In this document: positions 24,309 to 45,426 of the stretch, in pieces | Position numbering within the stretch: the first letter of the stretch is position 1 | Layout: the number at the start of each line of letters is the position of its first letter | Made by a program: the position numbers and the translations under genes | DNA from: Gentiana macrophylla | Taxonomy: Eukaryota; Streptophyta; Magnoliopsida; Gentianales; Gentianaceae | Reading direction: 5' to 3' | Assembly: GCA_026214975.1 (NCBI GenBank) | Contig: JAOBSW010000457.1 | Coordinates: 1-64,000, forward strand | Length of the DNA: 64,000 nucleotides | Notes under the pieces: model-generated | Databases searched by the model: none | Told to the model about the DNA's origin: nothing | What the model saw: only the letters and a program-made list of their open reading frames with translations

Positions 24309-25382
24309 GTGCTCCTAGATAATCCTGTCTAAAAAACGTTGGCGAAAATTCAACAACACCTTCTCAAGGCGTTGATAAGTTCTTAAAGGGTGGTAGTCTA
24401 CAAAAAAGAGAACCTCACTTACAAGTGATAAAAACAAGTCAAAAAACTTAATAAAATTTTACTCAAAATTGAATTGTTTGTAAAAGAACCACTTAAAAGC
24501 CTTATATAGCTACAATCTCCAAGTAATTAGTTTATCTAGGCAATGTGGAAGAAATTATCTAGCAATATGCCCCCTTATAAGCTAGATGGGCTTTCTTGAG
24601 ATATTTAGGCCCACGAGGCAGTTATCAAACAAAGAATAATGAAATCATAAAAATAGGTCCAATAATACTACATATTGGGCTGACCTTATTAATACCCCAA
24701 AATTAAATAGAAGACTTCTAATTAACATGTTCAAACCCAATAGTTTGCTCCTCAAGCCCAATAGCATAGATAGTGCATTTCATGGGATGATCTTCATTGT
24801 TCTTGGGCTTGAACACATCATTCTAAAGGAATCACAGGTGAGCTTGAAACAATGCTCTTAGATAATCATATCCAAGAAACGTTGGCAAGAACGCCACAAT
24901 GCTTGATCAAGGCGCTGGCATGTTCTAAAAGGCTGGTACTTTACAACGAAGAGAACCTCATTCGCAAGTGATGAAAATAAATCAAAAGACTTGATAAAAT
25001 TTCACTTAAAATTGAATTGTTTGTAACAGAACCACATAAATGTCTTATATAAGCTACAATCTCCGAGTAACTAGTTTATCTATGCAATGTGGGAGAAATT
25101 ACCTGGCAATATGCACCCCTTATAAGCTAGATGGGATTTCTTGAGATATTTAGGCCCATAAGGCAATTATCAAACAAATACTAATGAAATAACATGAATT
25201 AAGTCCAATAAAACTACATAATGGCACCACATAGATGGGCTGGCCTTATTAATACCCCAAAGTTAGATAAAAGACTTCTAATTAACATCTTCAAGCCCAA
25301 TAGTTTGCTCATCAAGCCCAATAGCATAATAGTGCATTTCATAGGATGATTTTCATGTTTTTGGGCTGGATCACATCACATC
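24309..25382 (+). repeat. Two-copy tandem duplication, about 540-bp unit
   Basis: Copy 1 (about 24309-24851) and copy 2 (about 24852-25382) are collinear and clearly homologous throughout. Both begin with 'gctc.tagataatc', continue with 'aaacgttggc', 'gagaacctca', 'ttgaattgtttgtaa', 'tataagctagatggg', 'cttgagatatttaggccca', and end near 'gtgcatttcat.ggatgat'. They differ by many substitutions and small indels, so the duplication is old. No coding frame is conserved between them. Confidence 0.85.
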
Positions 25383-26245
25383 GCTCATTGTAAGGCCATT
25401 GCAAATAGATAATTCCATGTTAAATTTGAAACGTCCATCCATTGCGCGGATTTGATTGATGTTGAAAATTGGAGCTTTAGGTGGTTTGTTGGCTGAGGCC
25501 CTAGGTTCAAAGACGATATGAGGTAGGAGTCACTAATGTCTTACTATTGGACTGAGGCAAGCCTAATCAACCCAATTTTTTTATCATTGCAATTCTAATT
25601 TTTTTAATACATAAAAATATTGGGCCGATTAGAATTTTTTTAATATATAAAGACATTGGGCTGGTTGGGTTGGGTATGTCAGATTCTTTTAATTAAACAA
25701 GTATTTGGGGCCCTTACCTGTTGGGTGGCCCTAAGACAGCCGTCTGAGCCCTCTAATGGTTGGGCCAGCCATGGATGTTGACTTGGTTAAGCAGCGTTGG
25801 CATGGGATTTGGATTGGTGAAGTCGGGCATAATGGTAGTGGCAACACATGGAAGCAGAACCATGGCTGGAATATTATGATTTTGGTAAGCGTACTGGGCA
25901 TGAAGGGGTTCTTGTGCTTGAAAGAACCCTTACAATCGGAATGATCAACATCCTATAAATTGAGAAGGAATACATGACAAAAATACAATCTGATGGGAAG
26001 ATGAATGACACGACCTACGATGCATGGATACTCCATCCTGCAAACGTATCCTGTATCCGATATGTATCGGATACCGATACTTCACGGATACTCAGGATGC
26101 TCCGTTGGATACGTATTTGGGTCAAATTGTAATTTTCAAAAGTTGGATACTTGACCGCATACACGTATCTTGACTATAGATAAGCGTATCGAAAGAACAT
26201 GATACTTAAAAATGAGTTAATATGTGTACACGCACACACGCACAC

Positions 26246-26318
<73 letters not shown>

Positions 26319-26420
26319 TTAGTTATTTACATTTTAGTCCTTACATTTTTATTATTTACGAATACACCCCGTATCCGTATCCTATATTTTCGTAAAATCA
26401 CGTATCTGTGTCCCGTGACC
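25383..26420. other. Repeat-derived intergenic DNA
   Basis: No gene. Positions 26030-26200 are dense in gtatcc, ggatac and gatac words, including short inverted pieces ('tatccgatatgtatcggata'), a dispersed plant repeat. The same repeat resumes at 26355-26425 and, after the solo LTR, at 27438-27470. Confidence 0.5.
26247..26314. repeat. (AT)n microsatellite
   Basis: About 33 AT units, preceded by an ACACAC stretch. Confidence 0.95.
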
Positions 26421-26425
26421 AAGTA

Positions 26426-27437
26426 TGTTGGAGAAAAATAGAGGAAAAGAGAAAGATGATTTTTATTCATTTTAAAATGATTTTTTAATCATTTTTTACA
26501 ACCACTTTAAGAGCCGGTTTCGATTACACTCTTGTATTAATTATCAAGAGTTTATGATGACTTTGAAATCTACGTATGACGTAGATGAAGACAGGTCTTT
26601 GAATCATTCAATTCGGATATCGGGTAAATGAGAAATTAAGGCTTAAACTTGGTTAGTTGAAAAAGTTGAAGTGTTGAAATACGGAAGTTGAAGAGTTCAA
26701 CTTCTTTAATCCCACATTGGGAATTGTGCTAATCAATTCTCAATATTTAAGTGGGATGAGTTTAGTCAATGGTATAAGCTCCAAGGAAAGGAAGAGAGTT
26801 CATAATGGTTTTAGTAAGACGATGTTCTGCTAAAATTGCCACACGCGCGTGCTCCGCCGCCCGCCCGTGCCCGAGACTGTTGGGCTTGGGGAATTTGGCC
26901 TGAGGTAATACTACTTTTTTTGGACAAAGTTACATTGGACATTGTCAAATAATTATTCTGATAACTAATTCGAGCTGAGTAATTCGATTCATTTATATCA
27001 AGCTTGATTCAGCTGTCTCTTCATCTACTACTGGGAAATAATGCTGAGAGTTAGTAGAGTTAAAGTCATGTTAGTTGAAACTCCTCAATTGATGACTTCA
27101 ATACACTTCAAGGCTGATGGAGTTACCTGATGCTTTCCTCCCTATATAATGGTCCTCTGCTGCAATGGAAAGTACACAGAATACACAATACATACAACAT
27201 ACTATCATCTTTCTGCATAATATAGTTGAAGAGTTTCTGAAGCACTGCAGAGTTCGAAGTTGTTCAGAGTTGAAGTACCTCTCTTTGAACAGGTGAACTG
27301 AGTAATCCCGAAAGACAATTGCATAATCCGTGGGTATAAGCCGGATCAAATTTTCTTAGGGACAGAGTTCTTCTCACCTCAGTTCTTAGCATATCCTTTA
27401 GATTTTTGTTTTCATTTCGTTTTCATTAGGTATAACA
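26426..27437 (+). mobile_element. Solo LTR (Copia-type likely) with 5-bp target duplication
   Basis: The 1012-bp segment begins TGTTGGAGAAAAATAG and ends GGTATAACA, so it has TG..CA ends. It is flanked on both sides by AAGTA (26421-26425 and 27438-27442). Removing it and one AAGTA rejoins a continuous 'gaccaagtatccgtatccg' repeat sequence. Inside is 'tcccacattgggaattgtg', a motif often seen in plant Copia LTRs. No internal domain or second LTR is present, so it is a solo LTR left by unequal recombination. Ends and duplication are seen directly; the superfamily is inference. Confidence 0.9.
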
Positions 27438-27442
27438 AAGTA

Positions 27443-28496
27443 TCCGTATCCGTGCATCCTAGGACACGACAACATAAGACTCTAAGAATGATCTTCTTTA
27501 TGAGGATGGGAAACAGACGATCCGGCAACTTGAAGAACGTCCTTGTGAGCAGCAACTTGCTGCATTGAATATTGTGATAATAAAGGTACATGCATTTTGA
27601 ACCATGTGAAAAAATTCGAGGTGAGTAGAGAAGATAATTATGTAGTTGATTCTTGTCTTAGTGAGGTCTATTAAACTTTTGCGGATGATTTTCCTATTGA
27701 CGATGACTTGCTTGACTATTGACGTAAGACCGAGAAAAAAGAATATGAAGTATGCGCCATGGATGCTGAACGAGCTGTGCACCAGCTTTTGGTGCCTCAA
27801 GCTAATGAGGAAAAATACGTTGGAGTAGCTGACTGTGGAAAATTGCGTATGATGTCTATGATATTACTTTTGTTGGATGCCAATGCAAAGCCTTTTTTTT
27901 GCCTCGTATTAATGGGAGAGAACCGTAAGTCACTTTTTTGGCATAGAAAAGACAAGAGGATGATGATGAGGTCAATGAAGGATTGTCTACTTTTATGCCT
28001 CGTATGTTGTCCTAGATTGAAAGAGAATCATAGGTCACTTATTTGGCATAGAACAAGATGACGACGATGAGGTCAGTGAAGGATTGCCTACTTATGAAGG
28101 TTTAGATGATGGATATGAGGAATTTTCACATGAAAAATGAGCTGAATCAGAGTAAGTGGATGCACCACTAAATATTGAAAATTAAGCAAATGTCAATGAG
28201 GTCAAACACAATGGATATTGAGGAAAACCCAACTTAACAAGAAATGCTTAGAGATGTCAAGGCAAAGAAAGAGATTCCTGTCGAGAAGAGACGAAACAAA
28301 TATTGTGTGACTTGATTTAAAAGTTTTATGAATTGGAGGTTTATCTTTTAAATTTTAACTAAACCCTGAATAGCCGTACTCTTTTCTCTCAGTAGCTTTT
28401 TCACATAGGGTTTTGTTGCTGGTCAAAGTAAAAATAAATCAAACTATCACGCATTTCTTATGAGAAAACTCTCAGAGATATAAACACCTACCAACC
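27443..28496. other. Unassigned, with coding-like relic on + strand
   Basis: Between 27490 and 28140 the + strand shows broken frames of protein-like composition (YEDGKQTIRQLEERPCEQQL; DAERAVHQLLVPQANEEKYV; then acidic DDDEVNEGLSTF and DDDEVSEGLPTYEGLDDGYE). I do not recognise the family. A direct repeat of about 85 bp (27917-28000 and 28022-28105: 'cacttttttggcatagaa', 'gatgatgatgaggtcaatga') lies inside it. It could be a degraded gene or captured fragment. Confidence 0.3.
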
Positions 28497-29017
28497 TTAC
28501 CTTGCTTCCATCGTCGTGAGGGTCAAACTATTTACATAAATTTGAATGTTATAATTGCCTAAAAAATGCTTTGTTGACTGAACTTCAATTGGTTTCGTAA
28601 GAAATGCCGGTTGTTTTGGATTAGGTATGTCTATAATTTCATTGTTAAGCATGGAAATAACTTCTGACATTGTTGGCCTATTATCTGCATTTTCTTGCAC
28701 ACAAAGAAGACCAACATGAATGCTTCTGAGTAGTTGTTTCATGTCACAAGATTCACCGAGTGCTTCGTCCTTTAATTCTATTGCTGCATCTCTTTTCCAT
28801 AGCTCCCATGCCTGAAACAATTCAACTCAATCATCATAGAATGGACAAAAGGTTATCCTTTCCCTAAGCCGGACATTATACAACCGTTACATTACATATT
28901 TTCTTGAATTTAAGATTCTTGGCGAGAAGCGCTATTGTTGATTAAGCTTCCGAATAGCTAGATTGATATATAGTAACTGAAAATCTAGAGTATTTATCAG
29001 ATAAAGTTGTTAAATTA

Positions 29018-29188
<171 letters not shown>

Positions 29189-30469
29189 TCAAAATTATTC
29201 TATTTGTATAAAGCATGCTGGCACATACATGAAATCCATAGAGATAAAAAACAATTCTATCTACAATATTTAGATTTTACAGAGTACTTACTATGTTCCA
29301 ACAACCCTCTTTGTCATTGCTTCTGACACATCCTGTTGAAAAATTCTGGTCATTCCAAAATCTGCAATTTTTGGATTCATATTCTCATCTAATAATAATA
29401 CATTGTTCACTTTCAGATCTCTGTGTATTACTCTCATTCTAGAGTACTTATGGAGATAAAGCAATCCTTGTGCAACGCCTTCAATAATTTGGAATCGAAT
29501 CCTCCAATCTATTTTCCCCTTTTTATCATCATCTGTTAAAATAGTGGCACAATGAGATTATTTCGGAACCTTTTTATTTTATCAAGAAACAAATGTCGGA
29601 GCATTATTTATGTGACAATCAAAGAGCCACCATGGCTACGTACCTACAATGGTCTAAATGGCTCACCTTCTTCTATGAATGTGCATATGTAGGATGCTTT
29701 TATCTACTGAATTGCCCTTTGAATGTATAATTAAAGGATGCAACGGGTAGGAATTTGAAAATGAAAATTACCAAATAGAAAGAAATCCAGACTTTTGTTG
29801 GGCATGAATTCAACATCCATAAAGTCGAACAATATTTATGTGTTGGAGCTTGGAGATAAGTATAAGTTCATTTTTGAACTCCTTAATTCCTTGTCCTGAT
29901 GTCCTTGATAGTCTTTTAACTGCAATTTCTCGGCCATCGAGTAATTTTCCCTATATGATGAATTGAAAATATTAGACATTGTATTACAAAGAGTGAGAAG
30001 GAAATAAATTTCTCAATTGAACATCGTATCAACTTACCTTGTAAACCGGTCCATAACCTCCCTGTCCGAGCTTATTTTTATTTGAGAAGTTACCTGTGGC
30101 AGCCAAAATAGCTCTTAAACTAAAAATCTTTACATCAGGATCATCTTTTATACCCTTTTCAAGTTCATCACCATAATTGAAGCTATATGATCCTCTCAAT
30201 TGATGTATGATGTCGTCTCTCCTCATTTTTTCCTCTTCTGTAACACAAATGTAAAGGATATCGATCTTCATTAATCCATATAGAGCAATCTGGTGTACGG
30301 AAACATCTTACATACGCAGGACACCCAAAAAGGACAAAGTATTTATGCTAAGAATTTTTTAGGGGGTCCATGCATCCCGTTTTGGAGGTCCGGATCCGCC
30401 CCTGCATACGTAAGTATAACATGGGATCGAGTTTGTGAACGATATTTTCAGTACCTGCAAGTCTACGCC

Positions 30470-31069
30470 TGATAGAATAGTGAAAATGAGAAAAGGCTTG
30501 TTGTTATTCAATAGAAAGCATTACAATATATAAGTCTCGAAAGACTTCTAGAGGAAGCTTAATATATAACCATAAATACAAAATATATCACCATAAATGC
30601 ATAATATCAAAATATATAATCTAAATCTAATTATATCTCTAATAGCCCCCCTCAAGCTCATGGGAGCGCAGCGGACATGAAGCTTGAAACTTGTAAGCGC
30701 TTGATCCTAATATGATATCAGAGCAGGAGGTCATGGGATCAAACCCTGGCTCCCTCAGTTTATTGTGCAAGTGTTGGGCCTCTTTATCTTGTTGGCCTAG
30801 TTTGGTCTTGTCTTTGTGTGTCTAGATGGCACAGCCTTGTTAGAGGCCCACATTTGAGGGGGCGTGTTAAAGGAAATAAAGTTGCGCCTTTACATGATAG
30901 AATAGTGAAAATGAGAAAAGGCTTGTTGTTATTCAATAGAAAGCATTACAATATATAAGTCTCGAAAGACTTCTAGAGGAAGCTTAATATATAACCATAA
31001 ATACAAAATATATCACCATAAATGCATAATATCAAAATATATAATCTAAATCTAATTATATCTCTAATA
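30470..31069 (-). mobile_element. 600-bp non-autonomous LTR element (TRIM-like) in a kinase exon
   Basis: Two 175-bp direct repeats, 30470-30644 and 30895-31069, appear identical base for base and flank 250 bp with no coding sequence. ACGCC occurs at both borders (30465-30469, 31070-31074) as a 5-bp target duplication. On the minus strand, CATGAGCTTGAGGGGGGC lies just before the 30470-30644 repeat like a polypurine tract. On the plus strand the interior also has a methionine-tRNA-type 'tatcagagc' (30716-30724) and 'ttgagggggcgtgttaaag', suggesting a nested or chimaeric interior. The LTRs read TA..CA on minus rather than TG..CA. It interrupts the transmembrane exon of copy A. Confidence 0.85.
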
Positions 31070-31972
31070 ACGCCTTCGTATCCACACATAACATAAATAG
31101 ACTGCTAATAGAGATGTAAGCACGATTGCTGGAGGAATAACTATCCACATCCATATTTTAACTGCAGAAATAATCGAACAAATATACTAATCACAAAATT
31201 GCAGTATTGCATTATCAAAATATATTCCATTTAATTGTGAGAAGGAAACTTACTTTCGGGAGTTTTTTTTGAAACCAAAACATACTTTTCTTGTATTTTA
31301 TGCAATATATCTACTTCAAAATGCATATGTTTTTGTTTTACCCAAGTAATGCATCCAGTTCCATTACTATTCGTAGCGAATCCCACACAATCGCAATCAT
31401 TCCAACATCTTTCCATACAATCACTAACGCTTATACTTGAATTATGATCAATATTTCGGGGCCTGAAAACCCAGTTTCCCCTCATCAACTGGAAGCTATC
31501 GTTTTGGCCTCGACATATAGGCAATGCAGAAACCACTCTGATATCCGTAGCAAAACTTATTGTCGATATTAGATGGGCCATTAACAATGAGTAGCCCATT
31601 GGGTGTTAACCGGAGCGTTGAAGAAGTTGGTTGAATGGTAATGTACATGCCTGAAGCATCAAAAACCAGGTTCAGGTAGTAATTAGGCGGCGGGTCGAGA
31701 GTGTCGAGAAATGAGTCAAAAAATCGAAAAGTTCCATTCTTCCATGGACCACTAGCCCAATAAAGCTCGCCACGCCGGTAGATTAGTAATCGTGGTGAAT
31801 TTCGATATTGTTCTAGCCTCATTGTGAAAGCACCGAGGCCGGAACGTCGATCGATAACCAAGAATTTAGTGTCGATTCACTGCGTGTTGTGAGATTATAT
31901 CCGAGTTTCATACCGTGAAGTAGTGTGTCGGTTGGATGATCTAAACTCGCCATATTAATTGTCCGGTTATTC

Positions 31973-32305
31973 GGCAAAATTAGGATTTTAGTCCTTCGAC
32001 TTGGTTTATTTTGGATTTTAGTCATGCTCTGCTCCGGTGAGGAAAATGGTCCTCTAAGTTGGCTTTTTTTGGATTTTAGTCTATCCGCGGAAATAGTGAT
32101 TGGGCACCGGAATCTTTAAAAACACTTACGTGGCAGCCTAGTTAGAGGACTATTTTTAAAAATTCCGTGCCCAATCAGCTATTTCCGCGGATAGGACTAA
32201 AATCCAAAAAAAAACAAACTTAGAGGACAATTTTCCTCACCGGAGCAGAAGCAGGACTAAAATCCAAAATAAGCCAAGTTAGAGGACTAAAATCCTAATT
32301 TTGCC
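31973..32305. mobile_element. 333-bp Mutator-type MITE in exon 1 of copy A
   Basis: Ends are perfect inverted repeats beginning GGCAAAATTAGGATTTTAGT, and most of the element folds into one long hairpin (both arms carry 'ccgcggata', 'tcctcaccggagcag' and 'ggattttagtc' in opposite sense). It is flanked by an exact 10-bp duplication, CCGGTTATTC (31963-31972 and 32306-32315). A 9-11 bp duplication is the hallmark of Mutator transposition. Removal restores homology across the lectin domain before the HPTDTLL motif. Confidence 0.93.
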
Positions 32306-32810
32306 CCGGTTATTCTCGTCGGTTCCATTATAATATTCATAAACAAGGAAATTGCCTGAATCTTCCAACACAGCTGATGTATGGCTGTCTGAATCAAGTT
32401 GACTATTAAAAACATTGAACAAAGTGCTACCACCTTCGTTTATGACTTTCACAGTTCCTGAGTCATCCATCATTACTCATTAGTACGCCTTCGCCAATTA
32501 TCGGTTTATCACGATTCGCAACCCATACCTTTTGATCATAATTTGTGTACCATATTCCGAGGTAAATGAAACTAGCAGATGGGATATCAAAGAATCCAAG
32601 AGTGAAGTTCCCACCGGCTGATAAAAGATACGAAGAGGAGTCGAGACTTATCACTATCTCACCTGGGACAAGAAAATCCTTTGCAGCAACATGAAGAGGA
32701 TGAAGTACAAATTGGTTGAATATTTTTGGCAAAATGATGAACAACAAGATTGAATTCAGAAATCCCATTTTCTTGGCAGCTTTAAATTCAATTTTTGTAA
32801 ATTTTAGCAA

Positions 32811-33895
32811 TAATGTATGTTGGATATATTCACTCTAATGGCTGGACTTGTTCTTAGACCCTAGTCAAAGAACTGGTAAAAACAAACAACTAAAAACACT
32901 ACATTAACAGTTCATATGGACCTTTTCAACCTTTTTCTTAATCTGCCACTTCTTTTGCATTTTGTTTTCTTGTTTTGTTTTGTTTTAATACATCGCCTCT
33001 GCTCTTGCCACTTTCTATTAATGCAGTGGTGTTTTTTTTTTTTTTTGATATCAGATGTCAGTTTAACTGTGTTTAAAGTATTCGATTTTAACCGTGAGTG
33101 TTTACTATGAATATTAATTATTCAAATTTAACTATGAATTTTAATTTTTTTATTTTCAATATGGATTTAGGCTATTAGGCTATTTGTTTTTACTGTCGAT
33201 GTTAATTGTTGATATTAACTGTTTACCACCCTCTGTCCACCGTACAGCTCCGTCGTTATCTACTTCTAGAGGTTCAATCTGCTGGAAAGTCTAGAGAAAA
33301 AAAACAAAAAAAATGCATACCTAAAATATTTAGCTTGAGGGTTGCACTCATGTTGAAGTGACGAAGAACCAAAGAGAATTCAAAAAGTTTGTGATTTACT
33401 TGTGAAAATGGATGTTGTTGTAGTGATTAATGTTGAGAAAACTAGCTAGAAAACGCATGAACATGTATGAGCCAAAAGAAAAATGATAAAACTGAAAATC
33501 TTTTAAATACGAAAACTTATTGATTAATCGAGGCGAGTGTGTCAGTCTATCTTAAACACTAATTTTTGCGTTGATTACGTGTCTACGGTTATCGCAATCG
33601 TTTCTCAAAATACAACAATCATTATCTCTGTCCAAGGGGACACACACACTTCTGACTTCACCTATTTAGAATCCTAAAAGAAAAGTACAAAATGGTTCTT
33701 ATTACAAAAAGAACAAAGATTTTCCTACAAAATAACAACACTACTTCATTATCTTCATGTCAAGCCCTGTTTCTAGAGGATCCTAGTGATATAGAGAGTA
33801 AAAAACCTTTATTCATCAACATAATAAAAATAAACGAAAACGCTAACCATGAATTTAAAAGAAAAAAATTCTTAAGACATAAATATATGCCAATG
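32811..33895. other. Intergenic region between receptor kinase copies A and B
   Basis: Spacer between the 3' end of copy B and the 5' end of copy A; it should hold copy A's former promoter. Nothing else recognised. Confidence 0.5.
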
Positions 33896-42871
<8,976 letters not shown>

Positions 42872-45240
42872 TTTCTTGGTAGTAGATTTCTTTTTTGATG
42901 AATGTCAAGCAGTTGCATCTATGATTTATATTGGATATTTAGTCCAACATTGTTACATTGTTATTATATTCCACACACCAGGCTCAGGCTGGGCTTGTAC
43001 TTGGTCAAAGAAATATTACTTTTTTTGCTTAAAAATAAAAATAAAAAATTAGGGAGAAGGATAAGAAAAATATCTCAAAAAAGCGTTGTGTGTGCGGTTG
43101 CTCTTCTAAAAATAGAAAAATAAACAAAATTTACAATACATTTTCTTTTATAGGTTTTTGTCCAGAAGGACAAACTAATTTAATTATCAGGATCTAAGGA
43201 AACTAAATATTAATAAGGACAAAACATGTGTAAACTTACCGATATACCCTTTTTCTTAGATAGATAAACATGCTCTTATTTTATGCTTCTGTTTTGTCCG
43301 CATCACAACATTAAAATGCGATTAGGGTTAGAGGGGTTTCTTTGTGGGGTGAGCTGGCGTTTGCAATTTCAGCGGAAGGACAATGATGGGGCCGGAGCTG
43401 CAATTTCAGCGGATTAATGGAAGAGGAATTCGACATTAATGGCAAGAATTTGAAATTCTTCTTTGATTTGCTTTTGGCATAAATCGCCAATTGAGGGCTG
43501 TAAGGATGTTGGGGGAAAGATTCCGACTGTGGGAGGCCGGAGAAGAGAGAATTGTTGCGGGAGAGGTTCGCCGGAACGAGATTTTTCGTAAAAGAAAATT
43601 GCTGATTATTTTTTATTTTTTTGGCTGCGTAAAAAGAGAAACAGAGAAACATGTAGCAGGGAAGATTTGTAAAAGAAAAAAAAGACGATGGAGAGGAGAA
43701 ATTGCCGGAAAAAAAAAAAAAAGATGGGGGGTTTGATTTGGGGCGATCGGAGAAGAAGAGGTTCTTTGCCGGAGAAGAAGGGTTCTTTGCCGGAGAAGAT
43801 TGAGTTTCGCCGAACGCAGGTATAGGTCGAGAATTGTTTACTGAGAGAACCACCGGAGGTGCAAGTGTCTGAGCCGATTGGAGGAGACAAGGTGCCGGTG
43901 GCGGACGTGATGGTGGCGGTCGTGATGGTGTATAGTTTCTTCAAGCCGTTTTTTTGGGAGAAACTTTAGGGTTGTTACTATTACTTTTCAGAAGTTACTA
44001 CATTTTTCGATGTAATTTTATCTATTTTACGGGCTGTTACTCCTTGTTTATTGACGTTATTACATTTTTGGGGCGGTTACTACTTGTTTATGGGATGTTA
44101 CGACTTGTTTTATGAGATGTTACTACTTTTTTCTTTGACTGTTACGACTTGTTTATGAGATGTTACGACATTTTCATTGGATGTTATGACATTTTACAAG
44201 ACTGTTAATTCTTGTTTTTAAGTACGTTATTACTTGTTTATTGACCGTTACTATATTTTACGGTCATTATTACTTGTTTTTAGGTTTTACTACTTGTTTA
44301 TTGGTACATTATATTACTTTTCCATTGGATGTTACGACATTTTATAAATTACATTACTACTTGTTTTTAGGTATTCTTATTTTTCATTTGGATGTTCTGA
44401 CATTTTATGGGTTGTTAATACTTCTTCCTCGATCACTTATTAAAATTATAAAAGGTCATTTTTGTCACTATATTAGCAATTTGTTCTTCTGTCTACGATT
44501 TTGAAATTTGTCATACAGACCCATTTATCATTTTTTTGTCTTCTAAATTGCTTCCCTTTTCTTTTATACTTTATTTTTAAACCATTATATCAATCTCTCG
44601 ATCAATAACTTCAATATTGATAATTTTTTAACCATTTTTTTTATTTTTTTTTATTTCGAGACCACTATGACCGTATTTCGATGTAATTTCTGAAGATCCA
44701 CTATCGAAATACACCGTTTTTAAAAAATTGCTGTCAAAATTTACTGTTTTTATAGATTTAATATCGAATTTGAATTTCAAATTTAATATACCGTAAATCA
44801 TTTGAAATTAAGCTTGAAAGGGACTGCTTGCCACTTTAATATAAGCTAGAAAGGGGACTAAAACACATATATAATATTATAACGCAATATAATTTCATCA
44901 TTTTAAATTTATGGAATGAGTCTCCTTGTGATAGTTTCCTCTTAATTTCCCTAATAAACATCGATCCCATAAGACACGGCATTAGCAAGTCAGATAATGG
45001 ACTTTTCATATGCAGATGGATGATAGAGATGAAAAAATTCATTCAATCTGTCAGCACCTTCTTTGTTTTTCATTTTGACTGATTTCTTATATTTTCTGTG
45101 TTTTAGTTTTTGAGAGTATTATTTCCTACTATGACGGGTTTTCTCACATTGAGTTTGCTGACAGTAGGTTTTGAGAAGGCAAATTTATACTCTGACATTT
45201 AATTCATTCACATTTTTTTAATAAAACAAAAATGTATGTT
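42872..45240. other. Upstream region of receptor kinase B, with low-complexity blocks
   Basis: 42872-43020 is the 5' flank of copy B; part of it ('gttattatattccacacacc') recurs beside copy C. 43310-43960 is purine-rich on + with a GCCGGAGAAGA direct repeat; its Ser/Pro/Phe-rich minus-strand open frame has no recognisable domain. 43965-44420 carries many GTTACTAC or GTTACGAC words. 44420-45240 shows nothing recognisable. Confidence 0.45.
43965..44420 (+). repeat. GTTACTAC/GTTACGAC word cluster
   Basis: Irregular repeats of GTTACTAC(TTGTTTATG), GTTACGACATTTT and related words, roughly every 20-40 bp. These are the reverse complement of the ATGTAGTAAC words at 20100-20960. Confidence 0.75.

Positions 45241-45244
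<4 letters not shown>

Positions 45245-45290
<46 letters not shown>
45245..45290. repeat. (TA)n microsatellite at left Helitron border
   Basis: About 23 TA units running directly into the Helitron 5' end. Confidence 0.95.
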
Positions 45291-45291
<1 letters not shown>

Positions 45292-45426
45292 TTACTATAC
45301 TAAAAGTGTGAGTGCGTTTCCCTCCAAAAGTGTTTCTCCCTAATTTAATAATTAACAAATTAGTTTTAAATACAAATATAACAATGAAAATTAATTAATT
45401 ACAAGAAGAAACACAATATAAAAAAT

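Noticed and set aside
26199..26441. 80-aa + strand ORF over the (AT)n tract
   Set aside because: Microsatellite translation.
43311..43853. 180-aa Ser/Pro/Phe-rich minus-strand ORF
   Set aside because: Composition reflects purine-rich + strand low complexity with GCCGGAGAAGA repeats; no domain, no splice context.
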